IMG/VR virus record: IMGVR_UViG_3300037842_001054
Coordinates: 1 to 31,964 of that record
Origin: a virus
DNA: 31,964 nt
Direction: 5' to 3' (one strand)
Shown piece after piece: positions 23,365-30,315 of this stretch. The notes beneath the pieces are model-generated. The model saw only the letters and a program-made list of their open reading frames with translations, was not told the origin of the DNA and did not search any database. The translations under genes and the position numbers were made by a program. The first letter of the stretch is position 1. Every line of letters begins with the position of its first letter.

Positions 23365-24513
23365 ATGATAATTAAACCTTTAGGATTTTATACTTATGGA
23401 ATGGAGTGGTTGAGTGATGTATCGCTTAATGACTTTGATGGTTTTCGTATATGTCAAATAACTCCTAATAATGGGGATCCTGGAGATTCTTACTCTGCTT
23501 TGTCTACTTCTAGATGGAGAATTAATCCTACTTATCAAAGTGGAAATGAGCCACCCTATCAATGGGGGACTCCAGCTGATGGAGGTGTGGTAGATGAGGT
23601 GCATTGGGCTGTAATGGGAACAACTTATGCACTTGGAATTTCTAATCAATCTGGATTTGGATCATATCCGGCTTGGTGGTGTGGGTCGGATTTTGAAAGT
23701 AATAATGATTTATTTTCAACTCTTAATGCCTTGCCATATAATCAAATAAATGGTAATTATTGGGATCCTACAGCTGTTACAAGAGATGAAATAATACTGG
23801 ATCATTATCAAAATGGATTTTGGTTTTGGAGACATGGTAATTTACCTCCTCTTTCTCAAAGTTGTCTTTTAAGTTTTGAGTTTGAAACTGATAGTTGTTG
23901 GGAAAGTGAAGGAAGTGATGTTCAAGATTTAAGTGGGTTAGGAAATGATGGAGTAGTGGTAAATACCCCACCTTCGTATGATCATTGGGCTGCAACTGCC
24001 ACTACTCCATATTGTGGGGTTTTTCCCTTCCAAGATACAAATTATATTACAGTTGCAAATACTATTACAACAACTAATAATTGTTGTACTTATGAGTGGG
24101 TTAATAAGGTTACATCAGGCGCAAGTCAACAAAATTATGTTTTTGTAACTGAACTTAGTGCATTTTTGAGATGTAATCCTGTGTCCAACGATTGGGATTT
24201 TTCAGGACTTATTCAAATAAATACTCCAGTTAATACAATTCCTAATCACGGAGTCCTAAGTATAGATACTCAGGTGGCCCCCAACGGATCTGCAAGATTA
24301 TATTTAGGAAATAATACTGGGTATGCTTTGGCAGGTAGTTCTAACGCATCAGCTGCTGTATATGGAAAGGTTGGTGCTGACCTTACAATAGGTGGATTTG
24401 GAGTTGATGGATATGATGGAGATATGAATATGTTTAGAATATGGGATGGGGTTTTAAATTCCACCCAAGCTGAAATATTGTGGTATCATAGCCAATATAA
24501 AACACATTGGTAA
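23365..24513 (+). CDS. LamG/concanavalin-like domain protein, candidate adhesin or decoration protein
   Basis: 382 residues. The N-terminal ~165 residues, rich in Trp, Tyr and Gly (WRINPTYQSG, PAWWCGSDFES, GFWFWRHGNLPPLSQ), are not recognised. From about 167 a LamG-like jelly roll is visible: LLSFEFETDS, DLSGLGNDGVVVN, and the closing IGGFGVDGYDGDMNMFRIWDG with a final helix NSTQAEILWYH. Such domains bind glycans in tail fibres, capsid decorations or secreted proteins. No signal peptide. It probably belongs to the virion, but no tail gene adjoins it. Confidence 0.78.
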   Translation: MIIKPLGFYTYGMEWLSDVSLNDFDGFRICQITPNNGDPGDSYSALSTSRWRINPTYQSGNEPPYQWGTPADGGVVDEVHWAVMGTTYALGISNQSGFGSYPAWWCGSDFESNNDLFSTLNALPYNQINGNYWDPTAVTRDEIILDHYQNGFWFWRHGNLPPLSQSCLLSFEFETDSCWESEGSDVQDLSGLGNDGVVVNTPPSYDHWAATATTPYCGVFPFQDTNYITVANTITTTNNCCTYEWVNKVTSGASQQNYVFVTELSAFLRCNPVSNDWDFSGLIQINTPVNTIPNHGVLSIDTQVAPNGSARLYLGNNTGYALAGSSNASAAVYGKVGADLTIGGFGVDGYDGDMNMFRIWDGVLNSTQAEILWYHSQYKTHW

Positions 24514-24529
24514 TTCCCCTACGGAGAAA

Positions 24530-24570
24530 TTTGGAGAAGCAGGAAAGTGTTCGTATATTTACGACGTAAA
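24530..24570 (+). promoter_or_regulatory. Cassette promoter P6 with dyad
   Basis: TTTGG 24530-24534 in TTTGGAGAAGCA, TTCG, TATATTTAC 24554-24562. Dyad TTTAC-GAC-GTAAA at 24558-24570. Confidence 0.9.
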
Positions 24571-24572
24571 TC

Positions 24573-24584
24573 GGGTGCAAGCCC
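24573..24584 (+). promoter_or_regulatory. GNRA leader hairpin of P6
   Basis: GGGT-GCAA-GCCC: four-pair stem (last pair U-G) with a GCAA tetraloop, two bases after the dyad. Start codon follows in ACAGTTATG. Confidence 0.72.
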
Positions 24585-24596
24585 AATAAAACAGTT

Positions 24597-25088
24597 ATGA
24601 ATAAAAAAATATTATACTTGCATGGATTAGAAAGTCCACAGGGTGGTGAAAAGGTTGATTTCTTAGCAACCAAATCATTTGTTCATGCTCCTGAATTAGA
24701 TTATACACGAAGTGATATATTTCCGTTTTTAATTAGCACAGTTGAGGAATTTAAACCTGATGTAATTATTGGATCTTCAATGGGTGGATATTCAGCATTT
24801 GTTTTAGGTGCGCTTTATAAAATTCCAGTTGTTGCTTTCAATCCTGCTTTACATTCTAGACTAATTGAGCCTAATTTCCCTGAATTTGTAAATGCCCACA
24901 TTCCTGATGATCTTCATGTTGTAATTGGTGAGAAAGACACCGTTATTAGTGGTAAACGAACGTTAGAGTGGCTTAAAGATCATGTTAGAGATAGGTATGT
25001 GAGGTATGAGGTACATCATGTTAAAACAATGGGGCATAGAGTGCCACTTGATGTATTTTCCGATATGTATAATAAAACAATTAAATAA
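24597..25088 (+). CDS. YqiA/UPF0227-like alpha/beta-hydrolase esterase
   Basis: 163 residues, compact like E. coli YqiA. ILYLHGLESPQGGEKVDFL is the oxyanion-side start. The nucleophile elbow GSSMGGYSAF places Ser at 61; D114 (GEKDTVI) and H147 (MGHRVPLDVF) complete the triad. It would hydrolyse small esters or thioesters, perhaps removing acetyl groups from glycans. First gene after P6. Confidence 0.87.
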   Translation: MNKKILYLHGLESPQGGEKVDFLATKSFVHAPELDYTRSDIFPFLISTVEEFKPDVIIGSSMGGYSAFVLGALYKIPVVAFNPALHSRLIEPNFPEFVNAHIPDDLHVVIGEKDTVISGKRTLEWLKDHVRDRYVRYEVHHVKTMGHRVPLDVFSDMYNKTIK

Positions 25089-25089
25089 G

Positions 25090-25434
25090 ATGAAAGAATT
25101 AAATAATTTTAGAGAATTCCTCGCAGCAAAGGAGTTGAATAAAACTCAACTAAATGAAAGTGCTCCTGGATATGATACTAGAAAATTTGGTGGTGCTTTA
25201 CCAACATTAGAAAGTGTTAAGGCAGCTTATGAAGCTAAAGGAGATAAAGAAGAAGTTAAAGAAGGCATTTGGAATATTGGTAATGCAGATGATATTAGTA
25301 AATTTATTGAAACACTAATGGTAATGAAAGATGATTACTATGCAGTAGTAGGAAGTGATACTGTAATGGATGGTTTAGATACGGCTATTAAAGGAGCTGA
25401 GGAATTATTATATATAAAAACTCAGGGGGAGTAA
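25090..25434 (+). CDS. Hypothetical protein, 114 aa
   Basis: Starts at ATG 25090, one base after the esterase stop; a longer frame from 25006 would overlap that gene. N-terminal FREFLAAKELNKTQLNES resembles the short leader found on several T4-like prohead-associated proteins, though this is weak. The rest is helical and acidic. Its stop overlaps the next ATG (TAATG). Confidence 0.72.
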   Translation: MKELNNFREFLAAKELNKTQLNESAPGYDTRKFGGALPTLESVKAAYEAKGDKEEVKEGIWNIGNADDISKFIETLMVMKDDYYAVVGSDTVMDGLDTAIKGAEELLYIKTQGE

Positions 25435-25622
25435 TGCATAAAGTTTTCATTCGACATACTTACATCTACCAATGTGGTAATAATAAATGTAAGGGTGAGT
25501 GGAAAATAAATGAAGCAGTAGATATAGAAAAATTAAGATGCCCCCACTGTGGTGAACATGATACAGTTGATTATGTTATGGAGGATCAAAGAGAAAAATA
25601 TATTAGAAAATTTACAGGATGA
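25434..25622 (+). CDS. Zinc-ribbon protein, 62 aa
   Basis: CGNNKCKGEW and CPHCGEHD form a C-x4-C...C-x2-C ribbon. The fold is that of small rubredoxin-like or topoisomerase-type ribbons used for nucleic-acid or protein contact. Flanked by TAATG and ATGA overlaps. Confidence 0.72.
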   Translation: MHKVFIRHTYIYQCGNNKCKGEWKINEAVDIEKLRCPHCGEHDTVDYVMEDQREKYIRKFTG

Positions 25623-26170
25623 GTTTTGATTTAACAAAATATTTTAAAAAACAATACCTCCTAGAAGGTGATTGGGATATTTTATCTACCTCAGAAGTTG
25701 GGGAATTAGAAGATGATATTATTGAATTAATTAAATCAGCATATGCTTACATTGGAGGTCATAGCAATTACAAAAACACTAGTGATGTGGGTAAAGAAGC
25801 TTCTAGAGGTGCTGAATATGAAGTAATTGATTTAGATGATGATGGTGAAATGGATGCTGTTAATGTAGCTAAATCCAAACCTGTAGGAACTAAATTTGTA
25901 GCCACAGGCCATGATGGTTCTAGAGAAGCTAAAAGAGCTGTTATTACACATAAAATAGATAGATTAAAACAACCAGGATTTTATGTTGAAGTATCAGGAA
26001 AAATAAAAGATATCTTACTTAAAGCAGGTGTACCCCAGGTAACTGATAAAGCTACAATTGAAAAAGCATTGGCTGGTAAAGATATTACTATGAATGATGA
26101 TGGTTCATATACAAGAGGTATTGCTGGTGTAGAGCATGAAAAAATAATGCTAGGCACTCCGTTAGTATAA
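25619..26170 (+). CDS. Conserved phage-type protein, possible acetyltransferase-like
   Basis: 183 residues. AYAYIGGHSNYKN, DLDDDGEMDAVNVAKSKPVGTKFVATGHDGSREAKRAVI, and a C-terminal GIAGVEHEKIMLGTPL block. I recall similar proteins with TGHDGS...HEKIM in other large phages, sometimes annotated as acetyltransferases, but no GNAT acetyl-CoA loop is clear here. Function uncertain. The N-terminus YFKKQYLLEGDWD looks like a flexible leader. Confidence 0.7.
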   Translation: MSFDLTKYFKKQYLLEGDWDILSTSEVGELEDDIIELIKSAYAYIGGHSNYKNTSDVGKEASRGAEYEVIDLDDDGEMDAVNVAKSKPVGTKFVATGHDGSREAKRAVITHKIDRLKQPGFYVEVSGKIKDILLKAGVPQVTDKATIEKALAGKDITMNDDGSYTRGIAGVEHEKIMLGTPLV

Positions 26171-26185
26171 AAACCAACAATTAAG

Positions 26186-26221
26186 CTTGGGGATCCAACA
26201 ACTATTTCGTATGTTTGTTGG
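26186..26221 (+). promoter_or_regulatory. Variant promoter P7 with inverted repeat
   Basis: CTTGG 26186-26190, TTCG 26206-26209, TATGTTTG 26210-26217, a perfect TAnnTTTG. CCAACAA (26195-26201; another copy 26174-26180) faces TTGTTGG (26215-26221), spanning the -7 element. No GNRA hairpin. Confidence 0.8.
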
Positions 26222-26247
26222 TATATTATCAAAAAATTATTTAAATT

Positions 26248-26751
26248 ATGAAAAAAATAGTAGTAATATTATTAGTCACGCTTGGACTACAAACACAAGC
26301 ACAAATTAGTTGGTGTGATTCACTATCATACACAACCTTACCTCAGCAAACCTTAACTGTAATTGGAAATTCATCATTATCACCTAATATGGTAGATTCT
26401 ATAGAGTGGATGTGGTCAGCGTGTAATACAACATTATGTTATGCAGCTTATGGTAACCCAGCAACATTTGCAAGTATATTAACAACAGATACAGTTAAAT
26501 TATGTTATGACGCTTACATATATTCTATGGGAGCAACTTATGTATGTACTAATTGTGATTCATTAGTATATAACGGAAATTCTTATTCATGGGTATTATT
26601 TAATACGGGCAATCCAGCTGGCATAGATGAATTAGTAATTGATAGGTTCAATGACAATAAAATTTATGATATGTTTGGCAGAGAATTACTAGAAGCGCCT
26701 ATTGGGAAAATGTATATTCAAAATAGAAAAAAGTACATTAAATTTAATTGA
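26248..26751 (+). CDS. Secreted protein with type IX secretion sorting tail
   Basis: 167 residues. The N-terminus MKKIVVILLVTLGLQTQAQ is a classic Sec signal peptide with cleavage after TQA. The mature part is Ser/Thr-rich with several cysteines (C23, C59, C64, C86, C100, C103). The C-terminus KIYDMFGRELLEAPIGKMYIQNRKKYIKF (138-166) fits the T9SS type-A sorting domain pattern: YDxxGRE, short spacer, G-x-YI, basic end. It predicts export to the periplasm and then to the cell surface or medium by the host T9SS. Monocistronic under its own promoter variant. Function of the mature domain unknown. Confidence 0.85.
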   Translation: MKKIVVILLVTLGLQTQAQISWCDSLSYTTLPQQTLTVIGNSSLSPNMVDSIEWMWSACNTTLCYAAYGNPATFASILTTDTVKLCYDAYIYSMGATYVCTNCDSLVYNGNSYSWVLFNTGNPAGIDELVIDRFNDNKIYDMFGRELLEAPIGKMYIQNRKKYIKFN

Positions 26752-26768
26752 AAACTTCCACGAAGGAA

Positions 26769-26809
26769 TTTGGAAAACCGTAATCTTATTCGTATATTTA
26801 TGGTATAAA
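26769..26809 (+). promoter_or_regulatory. Cassette promoter P8 with dyad
   Basis: TTTGG 26769-26773, TTCG, TATATTTAT 26793-26801. Dyad TTTAT-GGT-ATAAA at 26797-26809; both arms change together relative to TTTAC/GTAAA. Confidence 0.9.
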
Positions 26810-26811
26810 TG

Positions 26812-26823
26812 GGGTGAGAGCCC
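26812..26823 (+). promoter_or_regulatory. GNRA leader hairpin of P8
   Basis: GGGT-GAGA-GCCC: same stem as P6 with loop GAGA, still GNRA. Two bases after the dyad; leader continues to AAAAGTTATG at 26839. Confidence 0.72.
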
Positions 26824-26838
26824 AAAAAAATAAAAGTT

Positions 26839-26874
26839 ATGAGTAAAATAAACATAATATTATGGGAAGAATAA
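26839..26874 (+). other. Possible 11-codon upstream ORF ahead of the GH16 gene
   Basis: ATG 26839 sits exactly in the AAAAGTTATG start context of the cassette, but its frame stops after 11 codons (stop 26872-26874). The real GH16 ATG at 26862 is in another frame and overlaps it. It may be a leader peptide for coupled or attenuated translation, or a chance ORF. Confidence 0.4.
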
Positions 26875-27632
26875 GAAATATATGGGAAAAATGGGCTTTC
26901 AAATTTAAAAAAATGCCCACTTGGGAAGAAGCCATTAAATTCACCCCAGATGGTGATTATACTAAAATAGATGCTTCAAATATTACATTAGGTAATATGA
27001 ATTGGAAAGCAGGGTATACTAAAAACTTCGACCCTGATGGGGAAGATCCTATGTTTAGACCTTCACGTCCCTGGGATAGTACATTATCTTCACCTGATAA
27101 TATTAAAGTTGAAGATGGTTTGATAAAATTAACACAGCCTGCAGGAGAGGGTCAAAAAGATGCGTGGATGGAGTCTAATTTCAAAATTAAATATGGGACT
27201 ATTAGAGCTCTAATAAAATTACCTAAAGTTGATGGAGCTTGGTCAGCTTTTTGGTTATTTGGTACTAATGGTATGCCCGAAATGGATATATTAGAACATT
27301 GTGGTAGTTGGAAGAATGAAGTAGCAGTTACTCACCATTGGGGATATGATTATAATGGTGAAAGAGGTAAGAAATCAACACTCCATAATGGGAGGAAGAA
27401 GAAGAAATTTAAACCTACGGATGAATATTATTTGTATGAAGTTGAATTATCTCCTTATTATATTAAATATAAAATTAATGGCGTAGTTGTAAGAAAATTA
27501 AAAAATCACCTATCTAGTGGTGAAAACACCATAATATTCGATGTTACTACGGGATTTTATTGTAATTCATCAGAAGTTGTGGAAGATGCTACCATGCTTG
27601 TGAAATTCTTGGAGATATATAAAATACACTAG
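26862..27632 (+). CDS. GH16-family glycoside hydrolase
   Basis: 256 residues. The catalytic strand MPEMDILEHCG gives E140-x-D142-x2-E145, the GH16 ExDxxE nucleophile/acid pair. It is preceded by GTIRALIKLPKVDGAWSAFWLFG and followed by HHWGYDYNG. Family members cut beta-1,3/1,4-glucans, agar, porphyran or carrageenan. No signal peptide, so it acts inside the cell, in the virion, or after lysis as a depolymerase. The basic N-terminus (MGRIRNIWEKWAFKFKK) is unusual. Specificity cannot be read from sequence. Confidence 0.9.
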   Translation: MGRIRNIWEKWAFKFKKMPTWEEAIKFTPDGDYTKIDASNITLGNMNWKAGYTKNFDPDGEDPMFRPSRPWDSTLSSPDNIKVEDGLIKLTQPAGEGQKDAWMESNFKIKYGTIRALIKLPKVDGAWSAFWLFGTNGMPEMDILEHCGSWKNEVAVTHHWGYDYNGERGKKSTLHNGRKKKKFKPTDEYYLYEVELSPYYIKYKINGVVVRKLKNHLSSGENTIIFDVTTGFYCNSSEVVEDATMLVKFLEIYKIH

Positions 27633-27634
27633 TA

Positions 27635-27751
27635 ATGAATAATAGAAAAGCCCAAGAAATATTAAAGGGAATGCCAAAAAATAAAATATCTTTAAAGATT
27701 CATGCGAGGGGATTTGGCTTAGCCAGATCTCTTTCGTATATTTACGGGTAA
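27635..27751 (+). CDS. Short ORF overlapping promoter P9
   Basis: 38 codons from ATG 27635, two bases after the GH16 stop. A basic peptide (RKAQEILKGMPKNK then KIHARGFGLARS). Its second half is the promoter P9 sequence itself, so much of it is constrained as DNA. May be translated, may be incidental. Confidence 0.35.
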   Translation: MNNRKAQEILKGMPKNKISLKIHARGFGLARSLSYIYG

Positions 27752-27752
27752 A
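27713..27752 (+). promoter_or_regulatory. Cassette promoter P9 with dyad
   Basis: TTTGG 27713-27717, TTCG, TATATTTAC 27737-27745. Dyad TTTAC-GG-GTAAA at 27741-27752. Reads into the RadA-like gene. Confidence 0.9.
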
Positions 27753-27754
27753 AC

Positions 27755-27766
27755 GGGTGCAAGCCC
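27755..27766 (+). promoter_or_regulatory. GNRA leader hairpin of P9
   Basis: GGGT-GCAA-GCCC, two bases after the dyad; then an AT-rich leader to AAAGGTTATG. Confidence 0.72.
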
Positions 27767-27793
27767 AAGTATTAATTAAATTAAATAAAGGTT

Positions 27794-28594
27794 ATGCAGA
27801 ATAAAGTAAAAAGAGGTCGACCAAGTAAGCAAGTTGTTGAAACAACTACTATGAAATTGAATGTTAGAACAGTAAAAATGAACGACATGGAGTTCAACAA
27901 GAAATTGTTTGAACCTATGAAAACAAATACCAAAGTTGATGCTTTCTTCAGTATGGAAGGTGGTGTTATGCCTGGTACAAACGTTGTAGTTACTGGTGAT
28001 CCTGGTGTTGGTAAAACAACAGTGTTGCTAGATGTTCTAGGCGATCTCCAGAAAAATGGTAAAAAATGTTTGTTCATTTCAGGTGAAATGAATGCAATTG
28101 ACATGGTTGGTTATGTTAAGCGTTTTCCAAAATTTGGAGATTTAGATATCTTGTTTATGGGTGATTATGCTGACGTTAATCCTGATGTTGTTCTTAGAAC
28201 AGCGCTTAAAGAGGGTTATGATTGTGTTTTGATTGATTCACTTGCTGAAATTTCAGATAATTATGTTGATTATTTTGGAGGTACTGGTAAGTCAAATACC
28301 AATCGTATTTTGCAGTTGCTTGATGAGCATAACCAAGCAAATAATGATGCTAAACTTAATAGCACGTTTTTGATAATTCAACAAGTTACCAAAGGTGGTA
28401 CATTTGTTGGATCAAATAAGATTAAGCATATGACAACAGCAATGGGTCATTTAAAATTTGATGGTGATGGTAGTCGTTTCTTCCATCTCAGTAAGAACCG
28501 TCGAGGTGGTAGTGGAAATAAATTGTTTTTCAATTTAAATAAAAAGAATAAAGTTAACTGGTTGTTTGATGAGCCAATTAATCAAATAGCATAA
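27794..28594 (+). CDS. RadA/RecA-like ATPase
   Basis: 266 residues. Walker A GDPGVGKT (68-75), SGE (96-98), Walker B VLIDS (145-149) and a RadA-type K-N-R motif at 234-236 (KNRRGGSG in place of KNRFG). It lacks the zinc finger and Lon-like C-domain of cellular RadA. The N-terminus holds RGRP (7-10), an AT-hook-like core. Likely a branch-migration or recombination ATPase, or a helicase-like factor. Codon choice (more TTG and GTT) differs from the glycan genes. Its stop overlaps the next ATG. Confidence 0.85.
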   Translation: MQNKVKRGRPSKQVVETTTMKLNVRTVKMNDMEFNKKLFEPMKTNTKVDAFFSMEGGVMPGTNVVVTGDPGVGKTTVLLDVLGDLQKNGKKCLFISGEMNAIDMVGYVKRFPKFGDLDILFMGDYADVNPDVVLRTALKEGYDCVLIDSLAEISDNYVDYFGGTGKSNTNRILQLLDEHNQANNDAKLNSTFLIIQQVTKGGTFVGSNKIKHMTTAMGHLKFDGDGSRFFHLSKNRRGGSGNKLFFNLNKKNKVNWLFDEPINQIA

Positions 28595-28773
28595 TGAGTT
28601 ATTTAATAATATATATAATAGTAGGGTCAGTTCTCACATCACTGTGGGACTGGCTTACGTGGAAAACAGAAAATGAATTTACTAATAAAGAAAGAGCCAT
28701 TTGTATTTTGATTTGGCCTCTAGCTTTAGGGTTGTATTTATGGAATTTATATAATAATCTTAAAAAGAAATAA
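28594..28773 (+). CDS. Small membrane protein, 59 aa
   Basis: ATG 28594 in a TAATG overlap with the RadA-like gene. Hydrophobic segments at about 3-20 (YLIIYIIVGSVLTSLWDW) and 36-52 (AICILIWPLALGLYLW) separated by a charged loop. No recognised family; placement in a replication operon is unexpected. Confidence 0.68.
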   Translation: MSYLIIYIIVGSVLTSLWDWLTWKTENEFTNKERAICILIWPLALGLYLWNLYNNLKKK

Positions 28774-28775
28774 TT

Positions 28776-29012
28776 ATGGCAAAAGATAAAAGATATGTAG
28801 TACAAATGGAAATGTATGTTTATGCTGAAAATGACTATATGGCTAGAAAAAGAAGTCATGAAATGAGGCAAGAATTAGATAGTAAATACCCTAATGCTCA
28901 AACAGCTGTTACAGAATTAGGTGAACAACCATTTGCTAGTTTAAGTTATAGAAAGTTTAAGGATCATTCAATGCCTTTAAGCAAATCAAAAGACGACGAA
29001 TTACCATTTTAG
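28776..29012 (+). CDS. Small protein with SSB-like C-terminal tip
   Basis: 78 residues. A basic/amphipathic body (KDKRYVVQMEMYVYAENDYMARKRSHEM) is followed by SLSYRKFKDHSMPLSK and the terminal KDDELPF. Acidic residues then L/I-P-F at the very end is the SSB tip that docks onto many replication and repair proteins. The protein has no OB fold, so it may borrow or compete for those contacts. It sits two genes after the RadA-like ATPase. Confidence 0.75.
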   Translation: MAKDKRYVVQMEMYVYAENDYMARKRSHEMRQELDSKYPNAQTAVTELGEQPFASLSYRKFKDHSMPLSKSKDDELPF

Positions 29013-29013
29013 T

Positions 29014-30132
29014 ATGTATTTAGGAGAAAGAATAAATTTTTCAATTAATACATCATTTTATAAAAGAAGTGATTGTATAGATCATATTTATGAAGGTTTA
29101 AAAGCTCAAACTTACAAATATTGGGAGTGGGTTGTAACTGATGATTTTTCTGAAGATAAAAATGCTGAAAAGAGTTTGAAGGAAATTGCTAGAAATGATC
29201 ATAGGGTAGTTTATTATACTCAATCTAGGAAGAAAGAATTATTTTGGAATCCTAATTATGGTGCTAGTGGCAATGTTATTTTCCAAATGGATAGTGATGA
29301 TACCATGTATCCTAATATACTTGAAATTTATGCTAAACATTTTATGGAGGATCCTTCATTGATGGGGATTTGCTGTGGGTGTTATATGGAGGGTGATGAT
29401 AAGACATATAGGGGGTATGGTTTTAATTTTCTGAGTGGTGAGAATTGTTTAAATATGACTTGGGGTAGAGCTTGGAGAAATATAATACCACACTTTGACT
29501 ATGAGGGTAAATTACAACACTTTCAAAATGATACTAATATTATAAGACATATTGAATCTAGAGGAAAAGTATTATCTCTTCCCAGAGAATTATACATTTA
29601 TAATTGGAGTGAAGAATGTATTTCTAAAGCACAATATTTTCCTTCTGAAGTAGAGGATGAAAGAAGTCTAATTGAAGGTAAATTTGGTATTAATAAAGTA
29701 GATGATAAATGTACTTTTGATTTAAAATATATTCCAATTGAGAATCTAGCTTCGGCTTTTTTAGGATCATGTTTTAATAAATCAGTAGACAGAAAGAAAA
29801 TATTACTCATTAAATCAGATATAAAACCTTATGAAAAACAATTATTAAATGAATTATTTTATGATCATACTATAGTTTACAATGGAGATAATTCAGATAG
29901 CTATGATGAGATTATTGTTTATATGGAGGATGAAAAAACTAGGGATTATTTATATAACAATATTTTAGAATTACAGAAAAATAATAAGGAAATATACTTG
30001 AGATGGTGGTGTACGATGGAAGATAAAGATAAGTGGGAGAATGAAGGTAAATGGGATTTCTTCGGAAGGTATTGTTATAATACCTTAGAGTCGAATAAGG
30101 GGGATGCCTGTGTTTGTGCTATAGTGTTATAA
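29014..30132 (+). CDS. GT2-like glycosyltransferase, 372 aa
   Basis: INFSINTSFYKRSDCIDHIYEGLKAQTY and WVVTDDFSED are GT2 N-terminal features. IFQMDSDDTMYP carries the DxD motif. The C-terminal ~150 residues (ILLIKSDIKPYEKQLLNELFYDHTIVYNG...) form a second alpha/beta domain not typical of GT2, possibly acceptor recognition. It lies far from the main glycan island, in a replication operon. Confidence 0.82.
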   Translation: MYLGERINFSINTSFYKRSDCIDHIYEGLKAQTYKYWEWVVTDDFSEDKNAEKSLKEIARNDHRVVYYTQSRKKELFWNPNYGASGNVIFQMDSDDTMYPNILEIYAKHFMEDPSLMGICCGCYMEGDDKTYRGYGFNFLSGENCLNMTWGRAWRNIIPHFDYEGKLQHFQNDTNIIRHIESRGKVLSLPRELYIYNWSEECISKAQYFPSEVEDERSLIEGKFGINKVDDKCTFDLKYIPIENLASAFLGSCFNKSVDRKKILLIKSDIKPYEKQLLNELFYDHTIVYNGDNSDSYDEIIVYMEDEKTRDYLYNNILELQKNNKEIYLRWWCTMEDKDKWENEGKWDFFGRYCYNTLESNKGDACVCAIVL

Positions 30133-30133
30133 A

Positions 30134-30298
30134 ATGAAGGAGAATAATAAAAAATTAAAAAAAGTACAATTAACTCAACAGGAAATTTGGGATAGTTTAA
30201 GGGTACCTCCTCCTTATAAAAGTAAAAAAGATTATAAACGTAAACCTAAACATAAAAAAGGAGATTCTGATTATTTTTATCCTGATAATCAACTTTAA
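30134..30298 (+). CDS. Small basic Pro-rich protein, 54 aa
   Basis: ATG one base after the glycosyltransferase stop. QQEIWDSLRVPPPYKSKKDYKRKPKHKKGD is basic with a PPPY stretch. Probably disordered and perhaps nucleic-acid binding. Ends 17 bases before promoter P10. Confidence 0.62.
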   Translation: MKENNKKLKKVQLTQQEIWDSLRVPPPYKSKKDYKRKPKHKKGDSDYFYPDNQL

Positions 30299-30315
30299 AG
30301 ACTTATGCAAGAAAG

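Noticed and set aside
23444-23456. TTCGTATATG inside the LamG gene as a further cassette promoter
   Set aside because: No TTTGG-like box lies 24 bases upstream; the similarity is limited to the -7 side and lies in coding sequence.
23973-23982. TTCGTATGAT inside the LamG gene as a promoter
   Set aside because: The -7 match is poor and the upstream box is missing.
27781-28104. 107-codon open frame on the minus strand
   Set aside because: It is antisense to the RadA-like gene, which has intact ATPase motifs. Like the other minus-strand frames it is a by-product of codon bias.
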